A DNA stretch of 16,493 nt from an uncultured Selenomonadaceae bacterium (GTDB lineage Bacteria; Bacillota; Negativicutes; Selenomonadales; Selenomonadaceae), in NCBI GenBank assembly GCA_905233325.1, contig CAJODU010000047.1, positions 1 through 16,493 of the forward strand, given 5' to 3'. Below the pieces are notes generated by a model. That model did not search any database and was not told the origin of the DNA. It worked only from the letters and a program-made list of their open reading frames with translations. Each line of letters starts with the position of its first letter. The stretch's first letter is position 1. The translations under genes and the position numbers were made by a program. Shown here one piece after another: positions 1-7,821 of this stretch.

Positions 1-692
1 GCAGCGGCGGCATCTTCCTTCTTCTTGAGGTCGCGGACATCACTCCAGAGATTGCGGGCTTTATCGAAAATCTGCGGCTCACGAGTACGGACAGATTGAT
101 CACCTATGATACGCGAAAGGTGCTGTGCGCATTTCTCATAATCACCAAGCCTGTAATAAATTGCTCCAACGACATACATCGCCGCGTTGTCAGTCAGATT
201 GCCAATGGGATAGCGTTCTTGAGTGAGTGACTGATCGTAAAATTCCGCAGCCTTGAGCATATTCTCTTCCTCAAGCTCTTTGTCACCTGACTCGCGATAA
301 ATCCAAGCAAGCTGAAGGTGAGTTGACGCCTTCTTTGACAGAGGAGCGTGCATAAGGTCAAGGTAGCTGATAGCAAGCTGGAATGAAGCAATCGCCTCAG
401 GCAGACCGCGCTCCTCGTTGAACTCAATCTCAAGTTTCTTTTGAGCGAGGAAGTCCCAAACATTTTGGCGGGTGCGCTCCGGCAGCTTGGTGAGGAAGGT
501 TTTCTCATCAGCAGCAAAGCCGCAATGCTCACAAACCCAAATCTTGTAGTAGTAAGGATTAAAATCCTTATAGTGGACGCAGAAGTCCTCGTCAGTCTTC
601 TGCACAATCAGACGAGAGCGGGTTTTGATAACGCGAGTTGACTTCATGCAGACCGGACAGGGTTTCTCAACCATAAAGCAATGACTATCCAT
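1..692 (-). CDS. DUF2225 family protein, C-terminus cut by window edge
   Basis: A reading frame of 230 codons runs from an ATG at 692 off the left edge, so the C-terminus is missing. AAAGGAG sits 8 bases before the ATG. The N-terminus has two CxxC pairs, CPVC (residues about 12-15) and CEHC (about 54-57), which could form a zinc-binding knuckle. The rest is helical and TPR-like: pairs of amphipathic helices rich in A, L, Y and E, with phrases such as AISYLDLM and GAIYYRLGDYEKCAQHL. This architecture, a short zinc-ribbon-like start followed by TPR-like helices, matches the DUF2225 family common in Firmicutes, whose biochemical role is not known to me. It lies 64 bases downstream of the amylase-glucanotransferase gene on the same strand and may be co-transcribed with it. 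No terminator hairpin is seen between them. Family call fairly sure; function unknown. Confidence 0.8.
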   Translation of the reverse strand, partial: MDSHCFMVEKPCPVCMKSTRVIKTRSRLIVQKTDEDFCVHYKDFNPYYYKIWVCEHCGFAADEKTFLTKLPERTRQNVWDFLAQKKLEIEFNEERGLPEAIASFQLAISYLDLMHAPLSKKASTHLQLAWIYRESGDKELEEENMLKAAEFYDQSLTQERYPIGNLTDNAAMYVVGAIYYRLGDYEKCAQHLSRIIGDQSVRTREPQIFDKARNLWSDVRDLKKKEDAAA

Positions 693-756
693 CAGATCGT
701 CTCCTTTGTAATTTGAATTTATATTACCGAAAGGGTTAATTTATGCAAAATCTATC

Positions 757-3700
757 TCAACGCTTGTATTTATTGCAAAGAGCTTTCAAATTGTCTGCTT
801 CGGCATTGAGCTGATAGTCGGGCTTGAGACGCCATTTCCAATTAGTGCCGACTGTGCCGGGTGTGTTCATTCTGCTGCGACTGTCAAGTTTGAGGACATC
901 CTGCATGGGCAGCATGGCAAATTTAGATTGAGAGGCATAGGCAAATTCAATCAACTTTTGACAAACTTCGTCAGGCTTGCGGACATCAGCACCGAGGAGA
1001 TCGGCAATATTAGCCTTGGCCGCACCGTCAACATCTTCAAGGAACCAGCCGACTGTAGTATTGTTGTCGTGAGTGCCGGTATATACAACGCTGTTTTCTG
1101 CCGAGATAAAGCCAATTCTGCCATTTTCGTTGAAGTCAAGTTCAAAGTGAAGAATCTTCATACCGGGGAAACCGCAATTTTGCCTGAGAGCCTCAACTTC
1201 ATTTGTGATGATACCGAGATCTTCAGCAACTATTTTGAGCGGCAGATCGTTAAATTCCTTGCTGAGTTCATCAAAGAAGGCTTTATTCGGACCTTTGACC
1301 CACTTGCCGTGAATGGCAGTCTTCTCTTTCGCGTCAATCTCCCAATAAGCCTCAAAACCGCGGAAATGATCAATCCTGACAATATCAACACTTTCAAAGA
1401 GACGCTTAAATCTCAACTTCCACCAAGCATAATGATCCTTCTCCATTGCCTTCCAATCATACTGAGGATTGCCCCAGAGTTGACCGGTGGCACTGAAGTA
1501 ATCGGGCGGGACACCTGCAACCTTTTTCGGTGTGCCGTCCTTGTTGAGTTTGAAGAGACTCTGATTAGCCCAAGCGTCCGCACTGTCCGCTGAGATGAAG
1601 ATCGGCATATCACCCAAAATGTCAATACCGCGATCTTTAGCGTATTTATGGAGCTTGTCCCACTGCTCCGAGAAGATGAACTGTATAAACTTTTCGTAAG
1701 CAATAGAATCAGCCAATCTATCCTTGATCCTCGCAAGTGTGGAAGGATCGCGCTGTTTAATATCAACGTCCCAATCTACCCAATAGCTGTTATTATTATC
1801 CTGCTTGAGAGCCTGGAACATCGCATAATCATCAAGCCAATAGGATTCTTTCTTGCAAAATTCTTTAAATTGTTCCTTGAGTTTACTGCCGCCCCTGTCG
1901 TTGAAGTTTGCAAACGCCTTTTTAAAGCATTTCGTCTTGAAGGGTATGACATGCTCAAAATCGACAAGGGTATCATTCTTGGGAGGTTTGAAGTCCGCAA
2001 CATCAGCCTTATCAAGCAAACCACGCTCAACCAGATCATCAAGCGAAATCAGAAGAGGACTGTTTGCAAAGGCAGATGGCGATTGATACGGTGAATAACC
2101 ATTTCCAATAGGATTGAGCGGCAAAATTTGCCACACGGACTGACCGGCAGCCTTGAGATAATCAACAAACTCAAAAGCCTCTTTGCCGAGATCACCAATA
2201 CCATACTTGGACGGCAGAGAGGTCGGGTGCAGGAGAATACCGGCACGGCGATCGTAATGCTGCTGCTGAGGGACTTGATGGAGCAGAACACCTTCAAGCG
2301 GATTCAAAATCAAAGTAACCTTGCCACGACTGACAGGATATTCTTCCTTATTGTTGAAGGCGTTGACAAAAGTGCCGGTGGCGAAATCACTCACATCAAA
2401 AGATACCTCATGCTTCCATCTGTCCGAACGGTTGAAAGCAACGATATAGGAATCACTCTCCGCCTCTTTGCCGAAAACATCAAGCCCGTTGAGAATGACG
2501 CGAGCATAGGCAACAATATCATCTTTAGCATAAAGCGGCAGAAGAGCACCTGTCTGCAGAACGGTGTGATTATTCCTCTCGGCAATAAATTTTTTATATT
2601 GCTGAAGAATTTCATCATCTCCGCCGTCCCAAGTGTAAGGGCGACGATTGAGCGGATCCTTAAAGCCTTCCATGGCAATTTCATCGCCATAGTAAACGCA
2701 AGGCACACCCGGATAAGTCATCTGCCAGAGTGCTGCCATTATAAGGCGTGCCTTTGCCAACTTCTTCTGCCTATCATCAAGTTTGAATGTAAAAGGATCA
2801 ATCCCTGCCGGATCCTCGTCAAAGTTGGTCACTCCGGCGAGAATGTTCATGATTCTGATTCTGTCGTGGCTGCCAATCAAATTCATCATCGCGTAAAAGT
2901 TCTCTTTGGGATAATTCTCGCGCAGACTTTCCATTCGCCTCATACAGACTTCACCGTCAATATTGCCAAGCAGGAAGTTGATAAGGTGTTCGCGGAAGGG
3001 GTAATTCATCGCGGAATCCATCTCACGACCGCAGAGATATTGACGCTGGAAACCGTAAGCAATCTTATTTGAGGCGTCTTCCCAGACCTCACCGATTATC
3101 ACAGCCTCAGGATCCGTCTTCTTGAGTTCAGCGTAAAAAGCCTCAGTAAATTCCATAGGCAATTCATCAATAACATCAAGACGCCAGCCGCCAATTCCTT
3201 CATTGAGCCAATGCTTGAGGACACTGTCATCATCGCGAATGATAAAATCCATATATGAAGGCGTAGTCTCCTTGACATTCGGCAAGGTCCAGAAATCCCA
3301 CCAGCAATCATAATCGTTGGGGTAATTCCTAAAGCTGTACCAATCATAATAAGGAGAATCCTGTGACTGATAGGCACCGACGCTGTCATAGCGGCCGTCA
3401 CGATTGAAATAAATGCTCTGCGCTCCGGTGTGGCTGAATACACCGTCCAAAATTATGCGAATACCCATCTTGCGGGCTTTATCAATCAGATTATGAAATT
3501 CCTCATTAGTGCCGAAGATAGGGTCAACTTTATGATAATCGCCGGTGTCGTAGTGATGATTGCTCTCTGATTCAAAGACAGGATTGAGATAAATAACGGA
3601 GATACCAAGCTCCTTGAGATAGTCGAGCTTGCTTTCAAGACCCTTGATATTGCCGCCGAAGAAATCGTATGCAGCAATCTCACCTTTCCTGTCCAGGAGA

Positions 3701-4218
3701 TAACGCGGATCATCGTTCCAGCTTGCGTGAAATAACGCCCCCTTCTTTTCGATGATTTCATTACCGGCACGGCAAAAACGATCAGGGAATATCTGATACA
3801 TTACCGAATGTTTGAACCAATCGGGCGTCTTTGCACCTTTCTCGTATACGGTGATCTGAAACGACGGTGGCAAATGATCATAGAGAGTGCCAAGACCTCC
3901 AAGCTGCTCAGGATTGTTTCCATAAAAATAAGTGCGCTCATTCGTCTCAATGATGAAATAATACCAAAAAAGACAGCCAACGTCCGGCATTGTCAAAGTG
4001 ATTGTATAAAATTTCTCCATAGTATCGTCACTTGTTGTGAGCGTCCAATACTTTTCGCTGGCGTAGTCCTGCCATGTACGCAGCATAACCTTATTGATTG
4101 TATCCATTGTGTTGATAGTGATACCAAGTTTGATTTTACTGCCAACCTCAGCCGCGCCTACTATTGATCGATAATAAATTTTTTGCGAATTGTGTTCTAC
4201 ATCTTTTTGTCCTAGCAC
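757..4218 (-). CDS. Fused GH13 alpha-amylase/debranching-type hydrolase and GH77 4-alpha-glucanotransferase
   Basis: This 1153-residue protein joins two alpha-glucan enzymes. Residues 1-125 look like a beta-sandwich starch-binding or CBM34-like domain. Residues about 135-650 are a GH13 barrel plus C-domain: DGVFSHTG at 258-265, nucleophile Asp348 in GGWRLDVID, acid/base Glu377 in IIGEVWED, and the transition-state pair His451-Asp452 in LIGSHD. Residues about 655-1150 are a complete MalQ-type GH77 domain: nucleophile Asp950 in VRIDHFRGFE, acid/base Glu999 in IVAEDLG, and Asp1051 in GTHDNN. All catalytic residues are present, so both halves should be active. The likely job is to cleave internal or branch linkages of glycogen, starch or maltodextrins and re-transfer glucan chains. 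No signal peptide is seen, so it is probably cytoplasmic. The start is a GTG with GGAGG 11 bases upstream; an in-frame TAA just before it excludes a longer form. Such fusions are, from memory, annotated as GlgX/4-alpha-glucanotransferase bifunctional proteins. The GH13 specificity cannot be fixed from sequence. Confidence 0.93.
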   Translation of the reverse strand: MLGQKDVEHNSQKIYYRSIVGAAEVGSKIKLGITINTMDTINKVMLRTWQDYASEKYWTLTTSDDTMEKFYTITLTMPDVGCLFWYYFIIETNERTYFYGNNPEQLGGLGTLYDHLPPSFQITVYEKGAKTPDWFKHSVMYQIFPDRFCRAGNEIIEKKGALFHASWNDDPRYLLDRKGEIAAYDFFGGNIKGLESKLDYLKELGISVIYLNPVFESESNHHYDTGDYHKVDPIFGTNEEFHNLIDKARKMGIRIILDGVFSHTGAQSIYFNRDGRYDSVGAYQSQDSPYYDWYSFRNYPNDYDCWWDFWTLPNVKETTPSYMDFIIRDDDSVLKHWLNEGIGGWRLDVIDELPMEFTEAFYAELKKTDPEAVIIGEVWEDASNKIAYGFQRQYLCGREMDSAMNYPFREHLINFLLGNIDGEVCMRRMESLRENYPKENFYAMMNLIGSHDRIRIMNILAGVTNFDEDPAGIDPFTFKLDDRQKKLAKARLIMAALWQMTYPGVPCVYYGDEIAMEGFKDPLNRRPYTWDGGDDEILQQYKKFIAERNNHTVLQTGALLPLYAKDDIVAYARVILNGLDVFGKEAESDSYIVAFNRSDRWKHEVSFDVSDFATGTFVNAFNNKEEYPVSRGKVTLILNPLEGVLLHQVPQQQHYDRRAGILLHPTSLPSKYGIGDLGKEAFEFVDYLKAAGQSVWQILPLNPIGNGYSPYQSPSAFANSPLLISLDDLVERGLLDKADVADFKPPKNDTLVDFEHVIPFKTKCFKKAFANFNDRGGSKLKEQFKEFCKKESYWLDDYAMFQALKQDNNNSYWVDWDVDIKQRDPSTLARIKDRLADSIAYEKFIQFIFSEQWDKLHKYAKDRGIDILGDMPIFISADSADAWANQSLFKLNKDGTPKKVAGVPPDYFSATGQLWGNPQYDWKAMEKDHYAWWKLRFKRLFESVDIVRIDHFRGFEAYWEIDAKEKTAIHGKWVKGPNKAFFDELSKEFNDLPLKIVAEDLGIITNEVEALRQNCGFPGMKILHFELDFNENGRIGFISAENSVVYTGTHDNNTTVGWFLEDVDGAAKANIADLLGADVRKPDEVCQKLIEFAYASQSKFAMLPMQDVLKLDSRSRMNTPGTVGTNWKWRLKPDYQLNAEADNLKALCNKYKR

Positions 4219-4249
4219 TCTTTCTTATACCTCCGATATTTTGATTGTA

Positions 4250-5507
4250 TTACAACATCTGTAAAAGATAGTCTAATTGCTTATAGCTTGTCCAGTTATT
4301 TTGCATTCGCCTATAATTCATAAATTGTGGAATAATGGATATAACAGTTTCTTTAATGTCATTGACTATGGAATATTTGCAAGATAATATTTTTGGTAAT
4401 TCATCAATTAAGAGCTGTAATTGCCAAATTTCTACAGAACCAGCCAAAAGTGATTTATACAGACATTTTAAAGAAAGTTCTTCAAAAAAGGTAGTATCTT
4501 GTTCATTTAGTCCCGCTGTTTTTAAATCTCTGCTTACAGCCCAACAAGTCAAAAATAGATGTATTTTTCCAGAGAAGATACCATTCTTATCATCGAATAA
4601 TGATAGATTCGCTGACAAAATGAGTGGTGACAATGTTCCAATTATTGCATTAAATCTACGTTGATTAATTTGTTGTGCAGATTCTATACCCCCCCTGGAT
4701 TTTTGCAATTCCTGCCTCATTGCTCTATATTTTAAAATTTCATCATCATAAACATCATTTCTATCCAATTTATAAAAATCTGACATTTCGCGTAAAGGAG
4801 CACCATCACCCGTTCCGCGTTTTTTCTTAAGTAAAAATTCTTCTTTTGACTTTGTGAAATAATGATTTATAACTATCTTATCTGTAGAGCATTTTTCTGT
4901 AAAGGCATTTGAGACGAAAACACCTTTTTCATTTATAGGTATTTTTCCTTCAAAATACGATGAAAAATGTGTACTTAAAACGACATTAATACAACGAGGA
5001 TTTGCTATAGTTTTGACGTGTTTATTGTCTTCAAAATCATTATTGGAACGATAACAAAATCTTTCAAGTACACCCTTACTTAAATCAGCTTTCTCATTTC
5101 TGGCAGAGCCAAAACAATGCCAATTAACAACAAGTGCTGCTGAGTAAGAATTATCATTTAATAATTCATCGACAATTTCCATAATTTTTTTATCATTGTG
5201 TGGAAGTATAAATTCATCGGCATCAATAAATGCCATATAACGACACTCAAATTTATAATTACGAACAGAATCGTTATAAGAGGCTATATGTTGATTTTTT
5301 CCAACATAAAAGTGATAGCTTACCAATCCGGCTTCAATATAAGGTTGTAGAATTTCCTTCAAATTATCTTCACTTTCATTATCATAAAGGTAAAAGTGAT
5401 CCACTCCGGCGAGAAGGTGATAATCTATCCATTCTTTGATATATGGTGCCTCATTCTTTAGTATAGCAACAATAGCCAGCTCATACTTATGTATCCTCGT
5501 TCAACAA
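4250..5507 (-). CDS. Family-92-type glycosyltransferase (GT-A fold), probably frameshifted near its start
   Basis: The product resembles bacterial Glyco_transf_92 / Glyco_tranf_2_4 proteins, which add sugars to surface glycans. Conserved pieces are KNEAPYIKEW near the start, HFYLYDNESEDN, the metal-binding DxD in FIDADEF, KTIANP in the middle, and a closing HY.TKS.EEF..K..RG block. The conserved frame continues upstream of the first in-frame GTG (5404) to about 5488 (KYELAIVAILKNEAPYIKEW), yet no ATG, GTG or TTG lies in that stretch and a TGA blocks it. One base out of frame is an excellent start: GAGGTGG at 5514-5520, then TTG at 5507 or 5504, reading LNEDT before a TAA. Removing one T at 5489 fuses this start to the conserved frame. 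I infer a single-base insertion, either real (pseudogene) or a sequencing error. The gene is much more AT-rich than its neighbours, which suggests transfer. The GH13-GH77 gene follows 31 bases downstream. Confidence 0.75.
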
Positions 5508-5513
5508 CTTATA

Positions 5514-5520
5514 CCACCTC
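5514..5520 (-). promoter_or_regulatory. Ribosome binding site pointing to the original glycosyltransferase start
   Basis: On the minus strand this reads GAGGTGG and lies 6 bases before TTG at 5507 (9 before TTG at 5504). It is the only good binding site near the 5' end of the glycosyltransferase, and it serves a frame one base off from the conserved coding frame. It is the main evidence that the start was shifted by an indel. The GTG at 5404 has no comparable site. Confidence 0.5.
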
Positions 5521-5695
5521 ACTATTTTACAATTTCGACAAAAATTATAAATTACCTTTAAATTTATTCGATTCCTAAGAATATATATATTCTTAAATGA
5601 AAATATGATATAATATAAAAAATAGATATAATTGATTCACAGTTTCAGAAAGCGTGAAAATAATTTTTAAGATAATGTGAAAGAAGGTTTTTATT
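5521..5695. promoter_or_regulatory. AT-rich divergent promoter region between glycosyltransferase and hemB
   Basis: This 175-base gap is very AT-rich. On the plus strand, perfect TATAAT hexamers occur at 5609-5614 and 5627-5632, upstream of hemB; no convincing -35 sits at the right distance from either. On the minus strand TATAAT lies at 5544-5549, 37 bases before the likely original start of the glycosyltransferase, again without a clear -35. AAGAAGG lies just ahead of the hemB ATG. I see no riboswitch-like structure here. Confidence 0.35.
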
Positions 5696-6661
5696 ATGCA
5701 AAAACTTCGTCCGCGCAGAATGAGAATAAATGAGAATGTCCGCGCAATGGTCAGAGAGACTACTTTGTCACCGAAAGATTTTGTCTACCCTATCTTTGTA
5801 GTACCTGGTGAACACGTCAAAGAGGAAATCCCCAGCATGCCCGACGTTTTCCACCTTTCCGTTGACAATGCCGTAGAGATAGCCAAGCAAATCGCAGAAT
5901 TAGGGATACCGTCGGTTGAGGTCTTCGGTCTGCCGGAATATAAGGACGAGATAGGCTCAAGTGCTTGGGATATGAATAGCCCTGTACAGCGTGCTATATC
6001 AGCTATAAAAAAAGCTGTGCCGGAGCTGGTAATTGTCGGTGATGTCTGCCTCTGTCAATATACAAGTCATGGACATTGCGGCAAACTTTGCGGCCACTAT
6101 GTTGAAAATGATTCCACTTTGGAGCTGTTGAGTAAGGTGGCGGTGAGTCAAGCAGAGGCAGGAGCTGATATTGTTGCACCTTCGGATATGATGGACGGGC
6201 GTGTCGCGGCTATTCGTGAGGCACTTGATAATAAAGGCTTTATCAACGTCTCTATAATGAGTTACGCTGTTAAATACGCCTCCGGTTTCTATGCTCCTTT
6301 CAGAGATGCCGCTGATTCCGCTCCACAATTTGGAGATCGCAAACAATATCAAATGGATCCAGCCAACTTCCGCGAGGCTCTCAAAGAAGTTGAGCTTGAC
6401 ATTTCCGAGGGGGCAGATATTATCATGGTCAAGCCTGCAATGGCTTATCTGGACGTTGTGAGAAGTGTTCGCAATAAAATAAACCACCCTGTGGCGGTCT
6501 ACAACGTGAGCGGTGAGTATGCTATGGTTAAAGCTGCGGCAAGGAACGGCTGGATTGATGAAAAGCGAATTGTACTTGAAAATTTGACTTGCATGAAACG
6601 TGCCGGTGCGGCTATTATCATCACTTACCATGCAATAGATGCCGCCAACTGGTTGCATTGA
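5696..6661 (+). CDS. hemB: Porphobilinogen synthase (delta-aminolevulinic acid dehydratase)
   Basis: HemB condenses two molecules of 5-aminolevulinate to porphobilinogen, the first shared step to haem, sirohaem and cobalamin tetrapyrroles, in the cytoplasm. At 321 residues it has the normal family length. The two Schiff-base lysines are visible: Lys193 in SYAVKYAS and Lys246 in IIMVKPA. The catalytic zinc triad CxCx7C is present as Cys118, Cys120 and Cys128, so this is a zinc-dependent type and not the Asp-rich magnesium type. The PRRMR N-terminal arm and the C-terminal GAAIIITYHA segment also fit. The ATG has AAGAAGG upstream and the start is not in doubt. No other haem-synthesis gene lies in the window, and hemB appears to be transcribed alone. 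Its 3' side faces a convergent RNA gene, with no clear rho-independent terminator of its own. Confidence 0.97.
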   Translation: MQKLRPRRMRINENVRAMVRETTLSPKDFVYPIFVVPGEHVKEEIPSMPDVFHLSVDNAVEIAKQIAELGIPSVEVFGLPEYKDEIGSSAWDMNSPVQRAISAIKKAVPELVIVGDVCLCQYTSHGHCGKLCGHYVENDSTLELLSKVAVSQAEAGADIVAPSDMMDGRVAAIREALDNKGFINVSIMSYAVKYASGFYAPFRDAADSAPQFGDRKQYQMDPANFREALKEVELDISEGADIIMVKPAMAYLDVVRSVRNKINHPVAVYNVSGEYAMVKAAARNGWIDEKRIVLENLTCMKRAGAAIIITYHAIDAANWLH

Positions 6662-6678
6662 AAAAAATATATCATCTG

Positions 6679-6724
6679 AAAAAAACTTGCACAACGAGAA
6701 AAGAGACTGCCGCTGTAACGCAAG
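6679..6724 (-). terminator. Possible terminator of the structured RNA
   Basis: On the minus strand CUUGCG (6724-6719) can pair with UGCAAG (6691-6686), immediately followed by seven U's (6685-6679). The loop of about 27 bases is long, and the same bases can pair differently in the closing stem of the RNA, so this is only a weak terminator candidate. Confidence 0.3.
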
Positions 6725-6916
6725 CAATCCCTCCTCAAAAAGGGGTCCAAAATGCCGGTTCACCCTGCCAACTCGCAGGTGGGTACCTTAAGTCCGGTTT
6801 CTGTTACTCGTCTCAATGGGCAATTCTCCATCCACCATTCAAATCAGATTCCCTAATATTAATGTAGGTTAGACATTAATAAAGTTTTCGCACATCTCAG
6901 GCTTTTCCTTCTCGAC
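6679..6916 (-). ncRNA. Structured non-coding RNA, class uncertain, possibly 6S RNA
   Basis: No protein gene fits this stretch, but it has strong secondary structure and transcription signals on the minus strand. Near-consensus -35/-10 elements predict a 5' end around 6914-6916. The ends pair: 6914-6907 (CGAGAAGG) with 6702-6695, and GCC plus UGUGCG (about 6902-6889) with CGUUACA plus GGC (about 6720-6708). Inside are a perfect 9-bp hairpin (6857-6865 with 6873-6881, 7-base loop), a hairpin CACCUGC/GCAGG(G)UG around 6765-6782, a CCGG/CCGG helix enclosing it, and a C-rich/G-rich hairpin around 6726-6743. The RNA ends at seven U's (6685-6679). The 5' CUGAGAUGUGCG and 3' GUUACAGCGGC..UCUC resemble the terminal arms of E. 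coli 6S RNA as I remember it, but the inner part is more branched than a classic 6S hairpin. No gene lies downstream on this strand, so a riboswitch is unlikely. The class call is tentative. Confidence 0.45.
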
Positions 6917-6920
6917 AAAA

Positions 6921-6949
6921 ATAATATCACAAAAATTTTTTTAGTGCAA
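6921..6949 (-). promoter_or_regulatory. Promoter for the minus-strand structured RNA
   Basis: Read on the minus strand: -35 TTGCAC (6949-6944), a spacer of exactly 17 bases, and -10 TATTAT (6926-6921). The predicted start falls at about 6913-6916, which is where the closing stem of the structured RNA begins. The agreement between promoter and structure supports both. Confidence 0.5.
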
Positions 6950-6952
6950 GTC

Positions 6953-6980
6953 TTGACAAATAAAAAATTTTAGTTCAAAT
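6953..6980 (+). promoter_or_regulatory. Candidate dapB promoter
   Basis: A perfect -35 TTGACA lies at 6953-6958. The best -10 at about 16 bases distance is TCAAAT (6975-6980), a poor match, so the call is weak. If real, it is back to back with the minus-strand RNA promoter; the two -35 boxes are only 3 bases apart. GATAAT at 7003-7008 is a second -10-like site without a -35. Confidence 0.3.
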
Positions 6981-7016
6981 GTAGATTTTTTAATCAAAAT
7001 TTGATAATATTCTCTT

Positions 7017-7021
7017 GGAGG
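7017..7021 (+). promoter_or_regulatory. Ribosome binding site that fixes the dapB start
   Basis: GGAGG lies 8 bases before TTG at 7030. An in-frame TTG at 7015 overlaps this site and therefore cannot be the start; translating from 7030 gives MIKVLVNGAYGRMG, as expected for DapB. Confidence 0.75.
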
Positions 7022-7029
7022 CGATAATC

Positions 7030-7821
7030 TTGATTAAAGTACTTGTAAATGGTGCATATGGAAGAATGGGCCGCACGGTTCTCAATGCCGTCATAGATGA
7101 TTCAGAGTTGGAACTTGTCGGAGCGGTTGATGTGGTTGGCGGAGCGGACGCGGGAGAACTCACCGGTCACAAGGCAAACGGTATCATCATTGAGGTTGAT
7201 TTGGCAAAGGCTCTCGAAAAGCACAAGCCTGATGTTATGGTGGATTTTACCCAGCCTCAAGTTGTATTTAACAATGTCATCACTGCTCTTGAGCATAAAG
7301 TCTCACCGGTCGTCGGGACGACAGGGCTTAGTGACGAGGCTAAAGAGAAAATCCGTCAAGCCGCAGAGGCGAACAATACACCGGCGTTCATTGCTCCAAA
7401 CTTTGCCATTGGTGCGGTGTTGATGATGTTGCTGGCTCAACAGGCAGCTAAGTATATGCCGGACGTTGAGATAATCGAACTTCACCACGACAAAAAACTC
7501 GATGCTCCGAGCGGCACTGCCGAACTCACGGCGAAGATGATTGCCGAAGTCAGAGAGTCGCATAAACAGGGACACCCCAACGAAGAAGAAAAAATGCCCC
7601 ACGTTCGTGGAGCTGATTATGATGGAATACGCATACACAGTGTAAGACTGCCCGGCTACGTTGCACATCAAGAAGTCATCTTCGGCGGTCTTGGGCAGAC
7701 TTTGACAATCCGCCACGATTCAACAGGGCGTGATTCCTTCATGCCCGGTGTCGTCCTTGCCTGCAAGAAAGTCAGAAACCTCAAAGGTCTCACTATCGGG
7801 CTTGACAAATTATTGATTTGA
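7030..7821 (+). CDS. dapB: 4-hydroxy-tetrahydrodipicolinate reductase
   Basis: DapB reduces the DapA product to tetrahydrodipicolinate with NAD(P)H, on the way to meso-diaminopimelate for peptidoglycan and to lysine. The product is 263 residues, normal for the family. The N-terminal Rossmann motif is GAYGRMGR (residues 8-15). The substrate site is the signature ELHHDKKLDAPSGTA, with His152-His153, Lys156 and the SGT loop at 161-163. GTTGL (96-100) and APNFAIG (122-128) are the usual cofactor-side loops. The start is TTG at 7030, set by the binding site at 7017-7021. It opens the plus-strand block dapB-thiD-trkH-fliB-like; thiD follows after 59 bases that contain only a small inverted repeat (AGGCT-AA-AGCCT at 7838-7849). 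No lysine riboswitch was recognised in the upstream gap. dapA is not in the window. Confidence 0.96.
   Translation: MIKVLVNGAYGRMGRTVLNAVIDDSELELVGAVDVVGGADAGELTGHKANGIIIEVDLAKALEKHKPDVMVDFTQPQVVFNNVITALEHKVSPVVGTTGLSDEAKEKIRQAAEANNTPAFIAPNFAIGAVLMMLLAQQAAKYMPDVEIIELHHDKKLDAPSGTAELTAKMIAEVRESHKQGHPNEEEKMPHVRGADYDGIRIHSVRLPGYVAHQEVIFGGLGQTLTIRHDSTGRDSFMPGVVLACKKVRNLKGLTIGLDKLLI

Noticed and set aside
2128..3072. Plus-strand open frame of 314 codons inside the GH13-GH77 gene
   Set aside because: Antisense to well-conserved catalytic motifs, no binding site, no recognisable domain. The same holds for 928-1593 and 8809-9645.
5999..6763. Minus-strand open frame of 254 codons crossing the 3' half of hemB
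   Set aside because: It is antisense to a clear hemB gene, has no recognisable motifs, and overlaps the structured RNA; its composition is that of a complementary-strand shadow.
6781..6855. RNase P RNA
   Set aside because: On the minus strand UUUGAAUGGU and ACAGAAACCGGACUUA recall conserved regions IV and V in the right order, but regions I-III are absent, much sequence follows where the RNA should end, and the total length is too short.
6690..6900. Riboswitch for dapB or thiD (lysine, TPP, cobalamin, FMN, T-box)
   Set aside because: Fragments look suggestive (AGGGAA and GGUG-like pieces as in cobalamin on the minus strand, AGGTGGGTACC like a T-box on the plus strand), but the ordered consensus boxes of none of these classes are present, and no plus-strand terminator follows.
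7015..7029. Longer dapB start at TTG 7015
   Set aside because: That codon overlaps the GGAGG ribosome binding site; the extra MEAII residues do not belong to the DapB Rossmann start.
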